64,000 nucleotides of DNA from NCBI RefSeq assembly GCF_008704555.1, contig NZ_CP023702.1:2356001-2420000 (forward strand), given 5' to 3'. Shown here piece by piece: positions 8,312 to 16,891 of this stretch. Position 1 is the stretch's first letter. The number at the start of each line of letters is the position of its first letter. The DNA comes from Streptomyces nitrosporeus. GTDB lineage: Bacteria > Actinomycetota > Actinomycetes > Streptomycetales > Streptomycetaceae. Below the pieces are notes generated by a model. The model was not told the DNA's origin, did no database searches, and saw nothing but the letters and a program-made list of their open reading frames with translations. Both the position numbers and the translations under genes were made by a program.

Positions 8312-10197
8312 GCGAGCCGTGCCGTGGGCCGGCCGGCGGGGGCCGGGCCGGATACGGCGGCGTCCGGCCCGGGGTCGCGGGGGGCGGGAGCGGTGTCGCT
8401 CCAGGTCCACATGCGGGCCACCGCGTTGAGGTCCAGGCCGTGGCCCTCGGTCCAGACGCGGGCGGCGGCGGTGAGCACCGACTGCCGGTCGGCCTCCGGG
8501 GTGCCGGGACGGGCGGGGAGGAGCGGGACCACGGCGCCCGCGCCCAGGCGGACCGAACGGTGCCTGCGGGCGAACGCGGTGAGGGTCTGGCGGGGGCCCG
8601 CCTCGATCAGCAGGACGTCCTCGGCGGCCAGGAGTTCGTCGAGGGCGTCGCGGAAGTACACCGTGTCGGTGATCTGGCGTGCCCAGAAGCGGGGGCTGCG
8701 GGCGTCCTCCGGGCCCATCAGGGCGCCGGTGTAACCGGAGTACAGGGGCAGCCGGGGTTCGCGCAGGGGGATCGCGCGGTAGTCGGTCTCGATGGCGTCG
8801 GAGGCCGGGGCCATCGCCGGTGAGTGGAAGGGGCTGGTGGCGGGGACCGCTACGGCGGTGTGGCCGTCGGCCTTGAGCCGGGCGGCCACCTCCTTCAGCG
8901 GTTCCCGCGAACCGGCCAGCATCACCTGCTGGTTGGCGTTGACGGCGGCCACGACGACATCGTCCTGGAGGTACGGGCGCAGCTGTTCCTCGCTCGCGGC
9001 GACCGCCAGCATGCCGCCGGCGGGGATCTTCACCGCCTCCCGGACGCGGGCCCGCACCATGCTCACCGCGTCACGCAGCGAGACGACCCCCGCGAAGGTG
9101 GCCGCGACGAGTTCGCCGGCGCTGTGGCCGAGGAAGGCCACCGGCTCGACGCCCCAGCTGAGGACGAGGCGGCCCAGGGCGTAGTCGACCGCGAAGAGCA
9201 GGGGCTGGGCCCGGCGTACGTCGTCGATGGGGATGGACGCCCGTGCCGGGTCGAGCCAGTCGGCCAGGATCCGGGGGCCTTCGTCGCCCATGTGGGCGAG
9301 GGCCGCGTCGACGGCGGCGGTGAAGACCGGCTCGGTGCGGTAGAGGCCGGCGGCCATCCGGGCGTGCTGGGAACCCTGGCCCGGGAAGAGCAGGGCGACG
9401 GGGCGGGGGCGTGAGCCGTCGGCGGTACGGGCCTGGTGGACGGCGTGGGAAGCGAGGGAGGACACGGTGACGACGGCGCCGCGTACGGGGCCGGGGGCGG
9501 TGCCGCAGGGGACGCCGGTGGGCAGCGCGGGGAAGATCTCGCGGTGGATGCCGTCGAGCATCGGCAGGAGTTCCTGGCGTACCCGGGCCTCGTCGTCCGT
9601 GTCGCGCCCCGACCACAGGAGCAGGCGGTGGCGGTCCGGGTCGGTGCCGCGCGGGTCCGGGTGCAGGGGGCGCAGCGGCGGGGCGGATTCCTCGTCCACG
9701 CCGTCCGGGGACGCGGAGACCGGAGACGCGGAGACCGGGCACGCGGGGTCCGCGCCGTCCGGGGACGCGGGCCGCTGTCCGGTGCCGTCGACGTCGAGGA
9801 TCCCGAGGACGGAGTCGCCGTCCGCGACGGCCTCGGCGGCGCGCTTCACGGCGTACACGGTGATGGTCTGCGGGTCGGGTTCGCCGAAGCCGGCCACCAG
9901 GGCCAGATCGGTGTCCCCCTCGTGGAGTTCGCGGTGGGCCAGGCGCAGCGCGAGGCCGGGGGTGGGCACGGTGCGGACGGTGAAGCCCTCGTGTTCCGTG
10001 CCGAGGTCCGGGGCGGGGTGGGCGGCGCCGAGGAGGACGACCGTGCGGGCGGGCAGTTCCCCGGGGGGACGGCCGAAGGCACGCAGGACGGCGGAGACCC
10101 CGGCGGCCGAGGCGATGACCGGTGTGGGGTTCCGGGGCGCGGAGCCGGGGCTGACGATCAGCCGGCGGACCACCGCACTCAGTGAGGTGAGCTGCAT
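8308..10197 (-). CDS. malonyl-type acyltransferase with degenerate ketosynthase N-terminus
   Basis: A 629-residue protein. The AT domain (about 265-560) is complete: FPGQGSQ (271-277), nucleophile Ser359 in GHSAGE, and His458 in TSPFHS. The Phe before the His fits malonyl rather than methylmalonyl use. Residues about 80-140 resemble the ketosynthase segment around the LKRL...DGD-V-A-I-G motif of modular PKSs, and about 190-265 resemble a KS-AT linker, but no KS Cys or catalytic His is present. So it looks like a modular KS-AT reduced to its AT. It probably charges the type II ACP or the starter ACP. It is third after the ACP gene in the operon and is coupled to DUF6059. Confidence 0.88.
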   Translation of the reverse strand: MQLTSLSAVVRRLIVSPGSAPRNPTPVIASAAGVSAVLRAFGRPPGELPARTVVLLGAAHPAPDLGTEHEGFTVRTVPTPGLALRLAHRELHEGDTDLALVAGFGEPDPQTITVYAVKRAAEAVADGDSVLGILDVDGTGQRPASPDGADPACPVSASPVSASPDGVDEESAPPLRPLHPDPRGTDPDRHRLLLWSGRDTDDEARVRQELLPMLDGIHREIFPALPTGVPCGTAPGPVRGAVVTVSSLASHAVHQARTADGSRPRPVALLFPGQGSQHARMAAGLYRTEPVFTAAVDAALAHMGDEGPRILADWLDPARASIPIDDVRRAQPLLFAVDYALGRLVLSWGVEPVAFLGHSAGELVAATFAGVVSLRDAVSMVRARVREAVKIPAGGMLAVAASEEQLRPYLQDDVVVAAVNANQQVMLAGSREPLKEVAARLKADGHTAVAVPATSPFHSPAMAPASDAIETDYRAIPLREPRLPLYSGYTGALMGPEDARSPRFWARQITDTVYFRDALDELLAAEDVLLIEAGPRQTLTAFARRHRSVRLGAGAVVPLLPARPGTPEADRQSVLTAAARVWTEGHGLDLNAVARMWTWSDTAPAPRDPGPDAAVSGPAPAGRPTARLA

Positions 10198-10278
10198 GGT
10201 TCCTCCTCGTACGGGCCGGGCTCGGGCCCCGTGGGCGGTGCGACGGAACGAGCGGTGCGACGGAGCAACGGAGCGAAA

Positions 10279-10321
10279 GGGTGGGGGGTGAAGGGGGTGA
10301 GGGGGGTGAGGGGGGCGGGGG
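10279..10321 (+). other. G-tract cluster (G-quadruplex potential)
   Basis: Six G-tracts of 3-6 G separated by 1-4 nt on the plus strand, in the 320-bp gap between the ACP and AT genes. This is the template strand of the leftward operon, so the mRNA is C-rich here. A DNA quadruplex behind or ahead of polymerase is possible but untested. Confidence 0.6.
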
Positions 10322-10346
10322 CGAAAGGCTGGGGAGGGCGAAGGGG

Positions 10347-10389
10347 ACGGCCGCCCCGCCCACGGGGGGACGGGGCGCGGGGCGGCCGT
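10347..10389 (-). terminator. intercistronic hairpin downstream of the ACP gene
   Basis: ACGGCCGCCCCGC (10347-10359) and GCGGGGCGGCCGT (10377-10389) are perfect inverted copies with a 17-nt loop. The hairpin lies between the ACP gene (ends 10518) and the AT gene (starts 10197) and could attenuate transcription or protect the upstream mRNA, giving more ACP than AT. Confidence 0.55.
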
Positions 10390-10517
10390 CCGGGGCCGGT
10401 CGGTGCCGCGAGGGCACCGCCCGCCGGGCGCGGCCGGGGGCTGCCGGGCGGCCCGGGAGCGGAAGGCGGACGTGCCGGGGCCCGTCCGCTCCGTCCGGGG
10501 TCCGCCCGGACGCCTCC

Positions 10518-10787
10518 TCAGGCCGCGCTGGTCTGGCCGGCGTTGATGAGTGCGAGGAGCGCGCCCGGGGTCTCGGCGTCGACGACGGCGTCGTCGGGGA
10601 TCTCGATGCCGTACTCGCGCTGGATCTGCCCGATGACCTGGAGCAGGGCGAGGGAGTCGTAGCCGAGTTCCATGAACGGCGTGTCGATGACGTCACCGTC
10701 GAGGTCGATGCCCTCCTCCTCGCCGGCGCTCTCGCGCAGCATGCGGGTCAGGTCGGCCAGGGTCACTGTGGCGGTCGTGGTGCTCAT
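10518..10787 (-). CDS. type II polyketide acyl carrier protein
   Basis: An 89-residue ACP. The phosphopantetheine attachment site is Ser45 in ELGYDSLALLQV; the acidic helix II and the C-terminal DAETPGALLALI are characteristic of aromatic PKS ACPs. It carries the growing poly-beta-ketone to the KS/CLF heterodimer. The ATG at 10785-10787 is where ACP homology begins. It is the third gene of the standard KS-CLF-ACP order, 136 bp after the CLF stop, and a hairpin follows it. Confidence 0.95.
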   Translation of the reverse strand: MSTTTATVTLADLTRMLRESAGEEEGIDLDGDVIDTPFMELGYDSLALLQVIGQIQREYGIEIPDDAVVDAETPGALLALINAGQTSAA

Positions 10788-10923
10788 GGTCGGTGCCGTC
10801 CTCTCGGTTGGGCGTGTGGTTGGTGCGGATACGACGGTGGTGCGGGTACGACGGTGGTGCGTGGGGGTCCGGGGTGGTGTGCGCGGGGCCGTGGGAGCGG
10901 CGGCCGGGGCCGCCGCCCACGGC

Positions 10924-12138
10924 TCAGGACGCGCGGCGTACGACGAGGGCGGCGTTGAAGCCCCCGTGGCCCCGGGCGAGGACGAGCGCGTTGCGCAGGT
11001 CCGCGTCGCGGGCCTCGGTGACCAGGTCGATGCCGTGGTCCGGTGCCGCCGCCCCGACGTTCGCGGTGGGCGGTACGACACCGTCGCGCAGGGCGAGCAG
11101 CGCGGTGGCCACGTCGAGGGCGGCGCCCCCGGCGAGCAGCCGGCCGGTCATGGTCTTGGGCGCGGTGACCGGGACGCCCCGGGTGCCGAACAGGCCGGTG
11201 AGGGCCTGGGACTCGGCGCGGTCCAGCTCGGGCACACCGGCGGCGTCGGCGAAGACGACGTCGATGTCCCCGGGGGTGAGGCCGGCGTCGGCCAGGGCGT
11301 TCTCGGCCGCCCTGCGCAGGCCCGGCGGGCGGCCGGAGCCGGGGGCCGGGTCGAGGGTCGCCGCGTATCCGGCGATCTCCCCGTAGACGGTGGAGGCACC
11401 GCGGGCGCGGGCCGATTCCGCGTCCTCGACCAGGAGGATCGCGCCGCCCTCGCCGGGGACGTAGCCGGCCGCGTCCGCCGAGAAGGGCAGATAGGCGCGG
11501 GCCGGGTCGTCGACGGTGCTCATCAGGCCGGAGGCGATCTGCGGGACCCAGCCCCAGGGGCAGAGGGCCGCGTCGACACCGCCGGAGACGACGGCCGGGA
11601 AGCCCTTGCGGATGTGGCGCCGGGCGTGGCCGAGGGAGTCGATGCCGCCGGCCTGCTCGGTGAGCAGGACGCCGCTCGGGCCGCGCAGCTTGTGCCGGAT
11701 GGAGATCTGGCCGGTGTTGACGGCGTAGAACCAGGCGAAGGACTGGTAGGCGCTGACGTACTCCTTGCCCTGGCTCCAGAGGTTCTGGAGTTCCCGCTGG
11801 CCGAACTCGACCGCGCCGCCGGACGCCGCGGTGACCACGCCGATGCCGTAGTGGGGCAGTTCGGAGGTGTCGATGCCGGCGTCGGCCAGGGCCCAGTCCG
11901 CGGCGGTGAGCGCGAGGCGGGTCATGTGGTCGGTCTGGGGCATCAGCCGGCTGGGGATGTGGTCCTCGGCGACGTAGTCGGCGACCTCCCCCGCGATCCG
12001 GGAGGGGTACTGCGAGGCGTCGAAGCGGGTGACCGGCCCGAGGCCGGACTCACCGGCCAGGGTGGCCTTCCAGTAGTCCTCGGCTCCCAGGCCGTTGGGG
12101 GCGGTGATGCCCAGGCCGGTCACCACTGCGGTGGTCAT
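10924..12138 (-). CDS. type II PKS chain length factor (KS-beta)
   Basis: A 404-residue ketosynthase-like subunit in which the active-site Cys is replaced by Gln162 (LLTEQAGGIDSLGHA), the signature of chain length factors. It pairs with KS-alpha and decarboxylates malonyl-ACP to prime and set chain length. Residues matching the actinorhodin CLF gate F109/T112/F116 are V110, G113 and L117 here (one-residue offset, fixed by Gln162 versus Gln161), all smaller, while W195 is kept. This hints at a chain longer than the actinorhodin octaketide. The start overlaps the KS-alpha stop (ATGA), ensuring 1:1 synthesis. Confidence 0.96.
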   Translation of the reverse strand: MTTAVVTGLGITAPNGLGAEDYWKATLAGESGLGPVTRFDASQYPSRIAGEVADYVAEDHIPSRLMPQTDHMTRLALTAADWALADAGIDTSELPHYGIGVVTAASGGAVEFGQRELQNLWSQGKEYVSAYQSFAWFYAVNTGQISIRHKLRGPSGVLLTEQAGGIDSLGHARRHIRKGFPAVVSGGVDAALCPWGWVPQIASGLMSTVDDPARAYLPFSADAAGYVPGEGGAILLVEDAESARARGASTVYGEIAGYAATLDPAPGSGRPPGLRRAAENALADAGLTPGDIDVVFADAAGVPELDRAESQALTGLFGTRGVPVTAPKTMTGRLLAGGAALDVATALLALRDGVVPPTANVGAAAPDHGIDLVTEARDADLRNALVLARGHGGFNAALVVRRAS

Positions 12139-13400
12139 ACGGTGCTCCTCTCCGGGCGGGCCAGCACCATGGCGCTCTGGAATCCGCCGAAGCCGCTTCC
12201 CACGCTGAGGACCACGTCGGTCTGCTTCTCGCGGGCGGTCAGCGGGATGTAGTCGAGGTCGAGCTCGGGATCGGGCTCGTGCAGGTTCGCGGTGGGCGGC
12301 AGGACACCGTGTTCCATCGCGAGGGCGCAGGCGGCGATCTCCAGGGAGCCGATGGCGCCGAGCGAGTGCCCGATCATCGACTTGATGGAGCTGACCGGGG
12401 TCCGGTAGGCGTGGTCCCCGAGGCTCCGCTTGAAGGCGCCCGTCTCGTGGCGGTCGTTCATCTTCGTGCCGGAGCCGTGGGCGTTGATGTAGTCGATGGT
12501 GTCCGGGGCGAGGCGGGCCTCGCCCAGGGCCGCGTCGATGGCCTCCGCCATCTCCACGCCCTCCGGCTTGAGGCCGGTCATGTGGTAGGCGTTGCAGCGG
12601 GAGGCGAAGCCGGCGATCTCGGCGTAGATGTGGGCGCCGCGGCGCCGTGCGCTCTCCAGCTCCTCCAGGACCAGGATGGCCGCGCCCTCGCCGAGGACGA
12701 GTCCGCTGCGGGTCCGGTCGAAGGGCCGGCAGGAGCTCTCCGGGGTGTCGTTGCGCGGGGTGGTGGCGTGGATGGCGTCGAAGCAGGCCGAGGTGATCGG
12801 CGAGATCGGGGCCTCCGTGGCACCGGCGATCATGATGTCGGCGGTGCCCTCGCGGATGAGTTCCACGGCGTGGCCCAGCGAGTCGAGGCCGGAGGTGCAG
12901 CCGGTGGAGACGACCGCGGCCGGTCCTTCCGCGCCGGCGGCCAGGCCGACCTCCGCGGCGATGGAGCTGGGCACGAAGTGCCGGTACAGCTCGGGTACGG
13001 CGTACTCGTGGTCCACGTTCCACTTGGCGCCGCCGTTGCTGACGACCGCGTACTCGCGTTCCAGGCTGGTGGTGCAGCCCACCGCGCTGCCCACCGCGGT
13101 GCCGACCCGGCCCGGGTCGGCGGCGGAGAGGTCGATGCCGCTGTCGGCTATGGCCTCACGGGTGGAGACCACCGCGAACTGGGCGGCCCGGTCCAGACGG
13201 CGGATCTCCTGGTGGGAGAGGCCGGCCGCCAGGGCGTCGAAGTCGCACTCCGCGGCGACCTGCGAACGGAACGGCGAGGGGTCGTAGAAGGAGATCCTGC
13301 GGGTGGCGGTGCGGCCCGCCGTGAGCAGGTCCCAGTACTCCTTGACACCGACCCCGCCGGGGGCCACGACGCCCAGGCCGGTGATGGCGACTCTGCGCAT
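12135..13400 (-). CDS. type II PKS ketosynthase alpha subunit
   Basis: A 421-residue condensing enzyme of aromatic PKSs. The catalytic triad is visible: Cys168 in VSTGCTSGLDSLGHA, His308 in NAHGSGT and His345 in SMIGHSLGA. The stretch EAPISPITSACFDAIHATTPRND is the type II KS-alpha signature, distinguishing it from fatty-acid FabF. With the CLF and ACP it forms the minimal PKS. It is the first gene of the leftward core operon, with a 433-bp upstream region as promoter. Confidence 0.97.
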   Translation of the reverse strand: MRRVAITGLGVVAPGGVGVKEYWDLLTAGRTATRRISFYDPSPFRSQVAAECDFDALAAGLSHQEIRRLDRAAQFAVVSTREAIADSGIDLSAADPGRVGTAVGSAVGCTTSLEREYAVVSNGGAKWNVDHEYAVPELYRHFVPSSIAAEVGLAAGAEGPAAVVSTGCTSGLDSLGHAVELIREGTADIMIAGATEAPISPITSACFDAIHATTPRNDTPESSCRPFDRTRSGLVLGEGAAILVLEELESARRRGAHIYAEIAGFASRCNAYHMTGLKPEGVEMAEAIDAALGEARLAPDTIDYINAHGSGTKMNDRHETGAFKRSLGDHAYRTPVSSIKSMIGHSLGAIGSLEIAACALAMEHGVLPPTANLHEPDPELDLDYIPLTAREKQTDVVLSVGSGFGGFQSAMVLARPERSTV

Positions 13401-13833
13401 GGTCTACCTGACCTTCGACGGGGCCGGATGCGGCTGTCCGCACCTGCCGGCCGGCTCTGTGGGGGTCACTGTCGATCCCTTCGTCCGTGACGCTTCTGCT
13501 CTGCTCGTGGGTCGCGCTGTTCGTCGGGCCCCGGGGCGGTCCCGGAGGGATTCGCCGGGTCCCGGAAGGATCCGGGAGGTCCGGGGGCCGGGGCTCCGGA
13601 GGTCCGGGGCTCCGGGGGCCGGGGCGTCCGCCGGCCGGTGGGACCGGGCGGGCCGCGTGGCCGGCGGTGGTGCTCGTACATCGGCGGCCGGGGCTGTTCG
13701 GGGTGGGAACCTCCCCGGCCGGCCGGTCCGGCCGGCCACCCGCTCGTAACGGGCCGCCGCTTCCGGTGCAGCCATGGAACGTCTGTGTGCTTGACCGGGA
13801 CTCGCGTACGCGTGGACCTGCCCGAATGCCCCA
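13401..13833. promoter_or_regulatory. 433-bp upstream region of the minimal PKS operon
   Basis: Leader and presumed promoter of the KS-alpha operon. No coding sequence is supported. It holds a GC-rich run of repeated GGTCCGGGG/GCTCCGGGG elements (about 13565-13625). I searched by eye for SARP heptamers at 11-bp spacing and did not find a convincing set here. Confidence 0.5.
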
Positions 13834-15423
13834 CTATGTAGGGATGTTCCCGTGCTTTCTGGACGGGATCTCGGCGTGCTTGGCCTGGAGCATGGCCAGC
13901 GAGCGGATCAGCAGCCGACGCGTGTCACCGGGGTCCACCACGTCGTCCACGAGGCCGCGTTCGGCCGCGTAGTAGGGGTGCATCAGCTCGCTGCGGTACT
14001 CCTCGATCCGCCGGGCGCGCAGCGCCTCGGGGTCGTCGGACGCGGCGATCTCGCGGCGGAAGATGACGTTGGCCGCGCCCTCGGCGCCCATCACGGCGAT
14101 CTCGTTGGTCGGCCAGGCGAAGGACAGGTCGGCACCGATGGACCGGGAGTCCATGACGATGTACGCCCCGCCGTAGGCCTTGCGCAGGACCAGGGAGATC
14201 CGGGGCACGGTGGCGTTGCAGTAGGCGTACAGCAGCTTCGCGCCGTGCCGGATGATGCCGTTGTGCTCCTGGTCGACGCCGGGCAGGAAGCCGGGCACGT
14301 CGACGAGGGTGACCAGCGGGATGTTGAAGGAGTCGCAGGTGGAGACGAAGCGCGCGGCCTTCTCGCTGGCGTGGATGTCCAGCACCCCGGCCAGCGCGGC
14401 CGGCTGGTTGGCGACGACGCCCACGGTGCGGCCGTCGAGGCGGGCCAGCGCGCACACGATGTTGGGGGCCCACGTCTCGTGGACCTCCAGGAGCTCCCCG
14501 TCGTCGACGATCTCCCCGATCACCGCCCGCACGTCGTAGCTGCGCCCCGGGTCGGCGGGCACCAGGTCGGCGAGGGCGTCGGTGCGGCGGTCGGCGGGGT
14601 CGTCGCAGGGCACCACGGGCGGGGCCTCGCGGTTGTTGGAGGGCAGCAGTGCGATGAGGAACCGCACGTCCTGGAGGCAGGTCTCCTCGTCGTCGTACAC
14701 GAAGTGGCTGACGCCCGAGACGCTCGCGTGCACATCGGCGCCGCCCAGCCCGTTGTGCGTGATCCGCTCACCGGTCACCGCCTGCACCACGTCGGGGCCG
14801 GTGATGAACATCTGCGCGGATTCCCGGACCATGAAGACGTAGTCGGTGAGCGCGGGCGAGTAGGCCGCTCCCCCGGCGCACGGGCCGAGCATCACACTGA
14901 TCTGCGGGATGACCCCGGAGGCCGCCACGTTGCGGCGGAAGATGCCCCCGTAGCCGGCCAGGGCCGTGACGCCTTCCTGGATACGGGCTCCCGCCCCGTC
15001 GTTGAGGCTGACCAGCGGCGCGCCGGCGGCCAGCGCGAGGTCCATCACCTTGTGGACCTTGGCGGCGTGCGCCTCGCCGAGGGCTCCGGCGAAGACGCGG
15101 AAGTCATGGGCGTAGGCGAAGACCGTACGGCCGTGGACCAGCCCCCAGCCGATCACGACCCCGTCGCCGTGCGGTTTGCGTGCTTCCAGGCCGAAACCGG
15201 ACGCCCGGTGCCTGCGCAGGGGCTCGATCTCGGTGAACGAGTCGTCGTCGAAGAGGAGTTCCAGCCGCTCGTGGGCGGTGAGCTTGTTCTTGTCGTGCTG
15301 CCGCCGGGTGGCCGCCGGATCGGGGCCGCGGCCCACCTCCTCCTTGAGCCGGCGCAGTTCCGCGGTGGCGCGTCGGAGGTCGGGGGCGGCCGGTGCGACC
15401 GTCAGGTCGTCGAGGATCGTCAT
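13834..15423 (-). CDS. acyl-CoA carboxylase carboxyltransferase (beta) subunit
   Basis: A 529-residue biotin-dependent carboxyltransferase of the AccB/PccB family: HDKNKLTAHERLELLFD at the N-terminus, two crotonase-like halves, the GPCAGGAAYSPALTD oxyanion region and the C-terminal KAYGGAYIVMDSRSIGAD block. The residue equivalent to Streptomyces coelicolor PccB Asp422 / AccB Ile420 is Ile422, pointing to acetyl-CoA acceptance and malonyl-CoA as product. With the epsilon subunit at 26993 it would raise extender supply; the biotinylated alpha subunit must come from elsewhere in the genome. It is 67 bp downstream of the SARP gene in the same direction. Confidence 0.94.
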   Translation of the reverse strand: MTILDDLTVAPAAPDLRRATAELRRLKEEVGRGPDPAATRRQHDKNKLTAHERLELLFDDDSFTEIEPLRRHRASGFGLEARKPHGDGVVIGWGLVHGRTVFAYAHDFRVFAGALGEAHAAKVHKVMDLALAAGAPLVSLNDGAGARIQEGVTALAGYGGIFRRNVAASGVIPQISVMLGPCAGGAAYSPALTDYVFMVRESAQMFITGPDVVQAVTGERITHNGLGGADVHASVSGVSHFVYDDEETCLQDVRFLIALLPSNNREAPPVVPCDDPADRRTDALADLVPADPGRSYDVRAVIGEIVDDGELLEVHETWAPNIVCALARLDGRTVGVVANQPAALAGVLDIHASEKAARFVSTCDSFNIPLVTLVDVPGFLPGVDQEHNGIIRHGAKLLYAYCNATVPRISLVLRKAYGGAYIVMDSRSIGADLSFAWPTNEIAVMGAEGAANVIFRREIAASDDPEALRARRIEEYRSELMHPYYAAERGLVDDVVDPGDTRRLLIRSLAMLQAKHAEIPSRKHGNIPT

Positions 15424-15490
15424 CGGCCGAACGTAGGAACGCCTCCTAGAGACGTGCTGGAGGCACGCCCCTGGGAAGGGGGCCGCCCGC

Positions 15491-16285
15491 TCAGCCGGAG
15501 GCGGGCACCTGGAGGTCGAGGGCGGGGTCCGCGGAGAGGACCGCCTGGTGGAGGTGCTGGAGCCGGGCCGAGGGCTCCAGGCCGAGCTCGTCGACGAGGG
15601 TCCCCCGCAGCCGCTGGTACGCCTCCAGCGCGCGCCAGGCGCCGCCCGAACGGTGCAGGGCCGTCATCAGCTGGGCGCAGAAGTTCTCGTGCATGGGGTG
15701 CTTGGCGACCAGGACGCGCAGCTCGGGCACGATCTCGGTGTGCCGGCCGAGCACCAGATCGGCGTCGATGCGCCGTTCCAGCGTCGCCATCCGGTCCTCC
15801 TCCATGCGGAGCACCTCCAGTTCGAGCACGGTCCCGATGCGTACGTCGACCAGGGCGCTGCCCTTCCACATCATCAGGGACCGGCTGAGCAGTTCGGAGG
15901 CGGCGTGGTGGTCGCCGGCCTCGTGCGCGGCCCGGCCGGAGGCGGCGAGCCGGCTGAACTCGTGGGCGTCGACCTGGCCGGGCTGCACCTGGAGCAGGTA
16001 ACCGCCGTGCTGGGTGACGAGGATGTCCTTGGCCTGCCGGGACGGGTCGCCGTCGAGGGCGGCCGCGATCTTGCGGCGGAGCTGGAGGATGTAGGTCTGC
16101 AGGGTGGTGGCCGCGCTGCGCGGGATGTCCTCGCCCCAGATCTCCTCCATCAGGGTCGCCACCGTCACCACGCGGTCGGACTGCAGCGCGAGCAGGGACA
16201 GTATCTGCCGCGGTTTGGCCGCCGTGGGGACGACGGACACTCCGTTCTCGCGTGCCGCCAGCGGTCCCAGAACATTGATCTCCAT
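15491..16285 (-). CDS. SARP-family transcriptional activator
   Basis: A 264-residue Streptomyces antibiotic regulatory protein. An OmpR-like winged helix occupies about residues 1-95 (INVLGPLAARENG, PRQILSLLALQSDRVVTVATL, TTLQTYILQLRRK), followed by a bacterial transcriptional activator domain (about 100-250; DAHEFSRLAASG, WKGSALVDV, ALEAYQRLRGTLVDELGLEPS). The family binds direct heptamer repeats spaced 11 bp and activates type II PKS operons. I chose ATG 16283-16285 (GCGAGGG upstream) over 16306. It is divergent from the leader peptide/YcaO operon, so it may control both. It is probably co-transcribed with the carboxyltransferase gene. Confidence 0.93.
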   Translation of the reverse strand: MEINVLGPLAARENGVSVVPTAAKPRQILSLLALQSDRVVTVATLMEEIWGEDIPRSAATTLQTYILQLRRKIAAALDGDPSRQAKDILVTQHGGYLLQVQPGQVDAHEFSRLAASGRAAHEAGDHHAASELLSRSLMMWKGSALVDVRIGTVLELEVLRMEEDRMATLERRIDADLVLGRHTEIVPELRVLVAKHPMHENFCAQLMTALHRSGGAWRALEAYQRLRGTLVDELGLEPSARLQHLHQAVLSADPALDLQVPASG

Positions 16286-16322
16286 GACGGGTGCCCTCGC
16301 TTTCATGTGCGGTGCGACAGGC

Positions 16323-16340
16323 CCTGAAGCGGGCCTGAAG
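16323..16340 (+). promoter_or_regulatory. 11-bp-spaced direct repeats between SARP and YcaO operons
   Basis: CCTGAAG occurs at 16323-16329 and again at 16334-16340, exactly 11 bp apart, the spacing used by SARP proteins. It lies 38-55 bp upstream of the SARP start in a divergent promoter region. With only two copies and an atypical sequence, it is suggestive only. Confidence 0.3.
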
Positions 16341-16537
16341 GGTGTGCGGAGTCGGCTGCGAGCCTGCCACCTGCGCCGTTCGAGTCCCAGTGAGGCGCTC
16401 ACGAGGGCGCACATGAAAATGTCATGCCCCGGTGGTGAGCCTCGCACTGTGCCCGGTGGCCCGGCGGGCAGCAGAATCCCGGTATCCGAAGCACCGAACA
16501 CCTGCTCGTCACCACCGACCCGGGAGGGGCATCCCCC

Positions 16538-16891
16538 ATGAACGTCGTCGTGAACTCCGCGCAGAACTCCTCGGCCCATCCGGCGCTCGGCTCCGCCGGG
16601 CACTTCGACGACCGTTTCGCCCTGCTGACGGCCCGGGCCGGCCTGGAACCGGAGCTGGCGCAGCGTTACACCGACGACCCGGCCTCGGTGCTCGCCGAGT
16701 TCGGCCTCACGGCGGCCGAGCCCGTCTTCGCCGGTGCCGCCTCCCTCGACGACCACGGCATGAGCGGCTGGGACCTGGTCATCGACGATCTGGACCGGGT
16801 CTCCGGCCCGCCGGCCGACTCCCCCGCCATCGGCACCGCCACCTGGGCCCACCTGGTACCGGGCGAAGCCGCCGAGGCGGCCTTTGCATGA
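16538..16891 (+). CDS. small protein with RiPP leader-like segment, possible YcaO substrate
   Basis: A 117-residue protein without a recognised fold. The stretch from about residue 29 (FALLTARAGL, then ELAQRYTDDPASVLAEFGL) resembles the nitrile-hydratase/Nif11-like leader peptides (NHLP, Nif11) of TOMM-type RiPPs, and the remainder is acidic, ending HLVPGEAAEAAFA. There is no Cys; possible heterocyclisable residues are the scattered Ser and Thr of the C-terminal third. A GGGAGGGG ribosome binding site precedes the ATG. Its TGA overlaps the ATG of the YcaO gene (ATGA), so the two proteins are made together. It is either the precursor peptide or an accessory binding protein; I cannot decide from sequence. 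Confidence 0.6.
   Translation: MNVVVNSAQNSSAHPALGSAGHFDDRFALLTARAGLEPELAQRYTDDPASVLAEFGLTAAEPVFAGAASLDDHGMSGWDLVIDDLDRVSGPPADSPAIGTATWAHLVPGEAAEAAFA

Noticed and set aside
13852..15888. 678-residue open frame on the plus strand
   Set aside because: Antisense to the carboxyltransferase gene; no domain resemblance.
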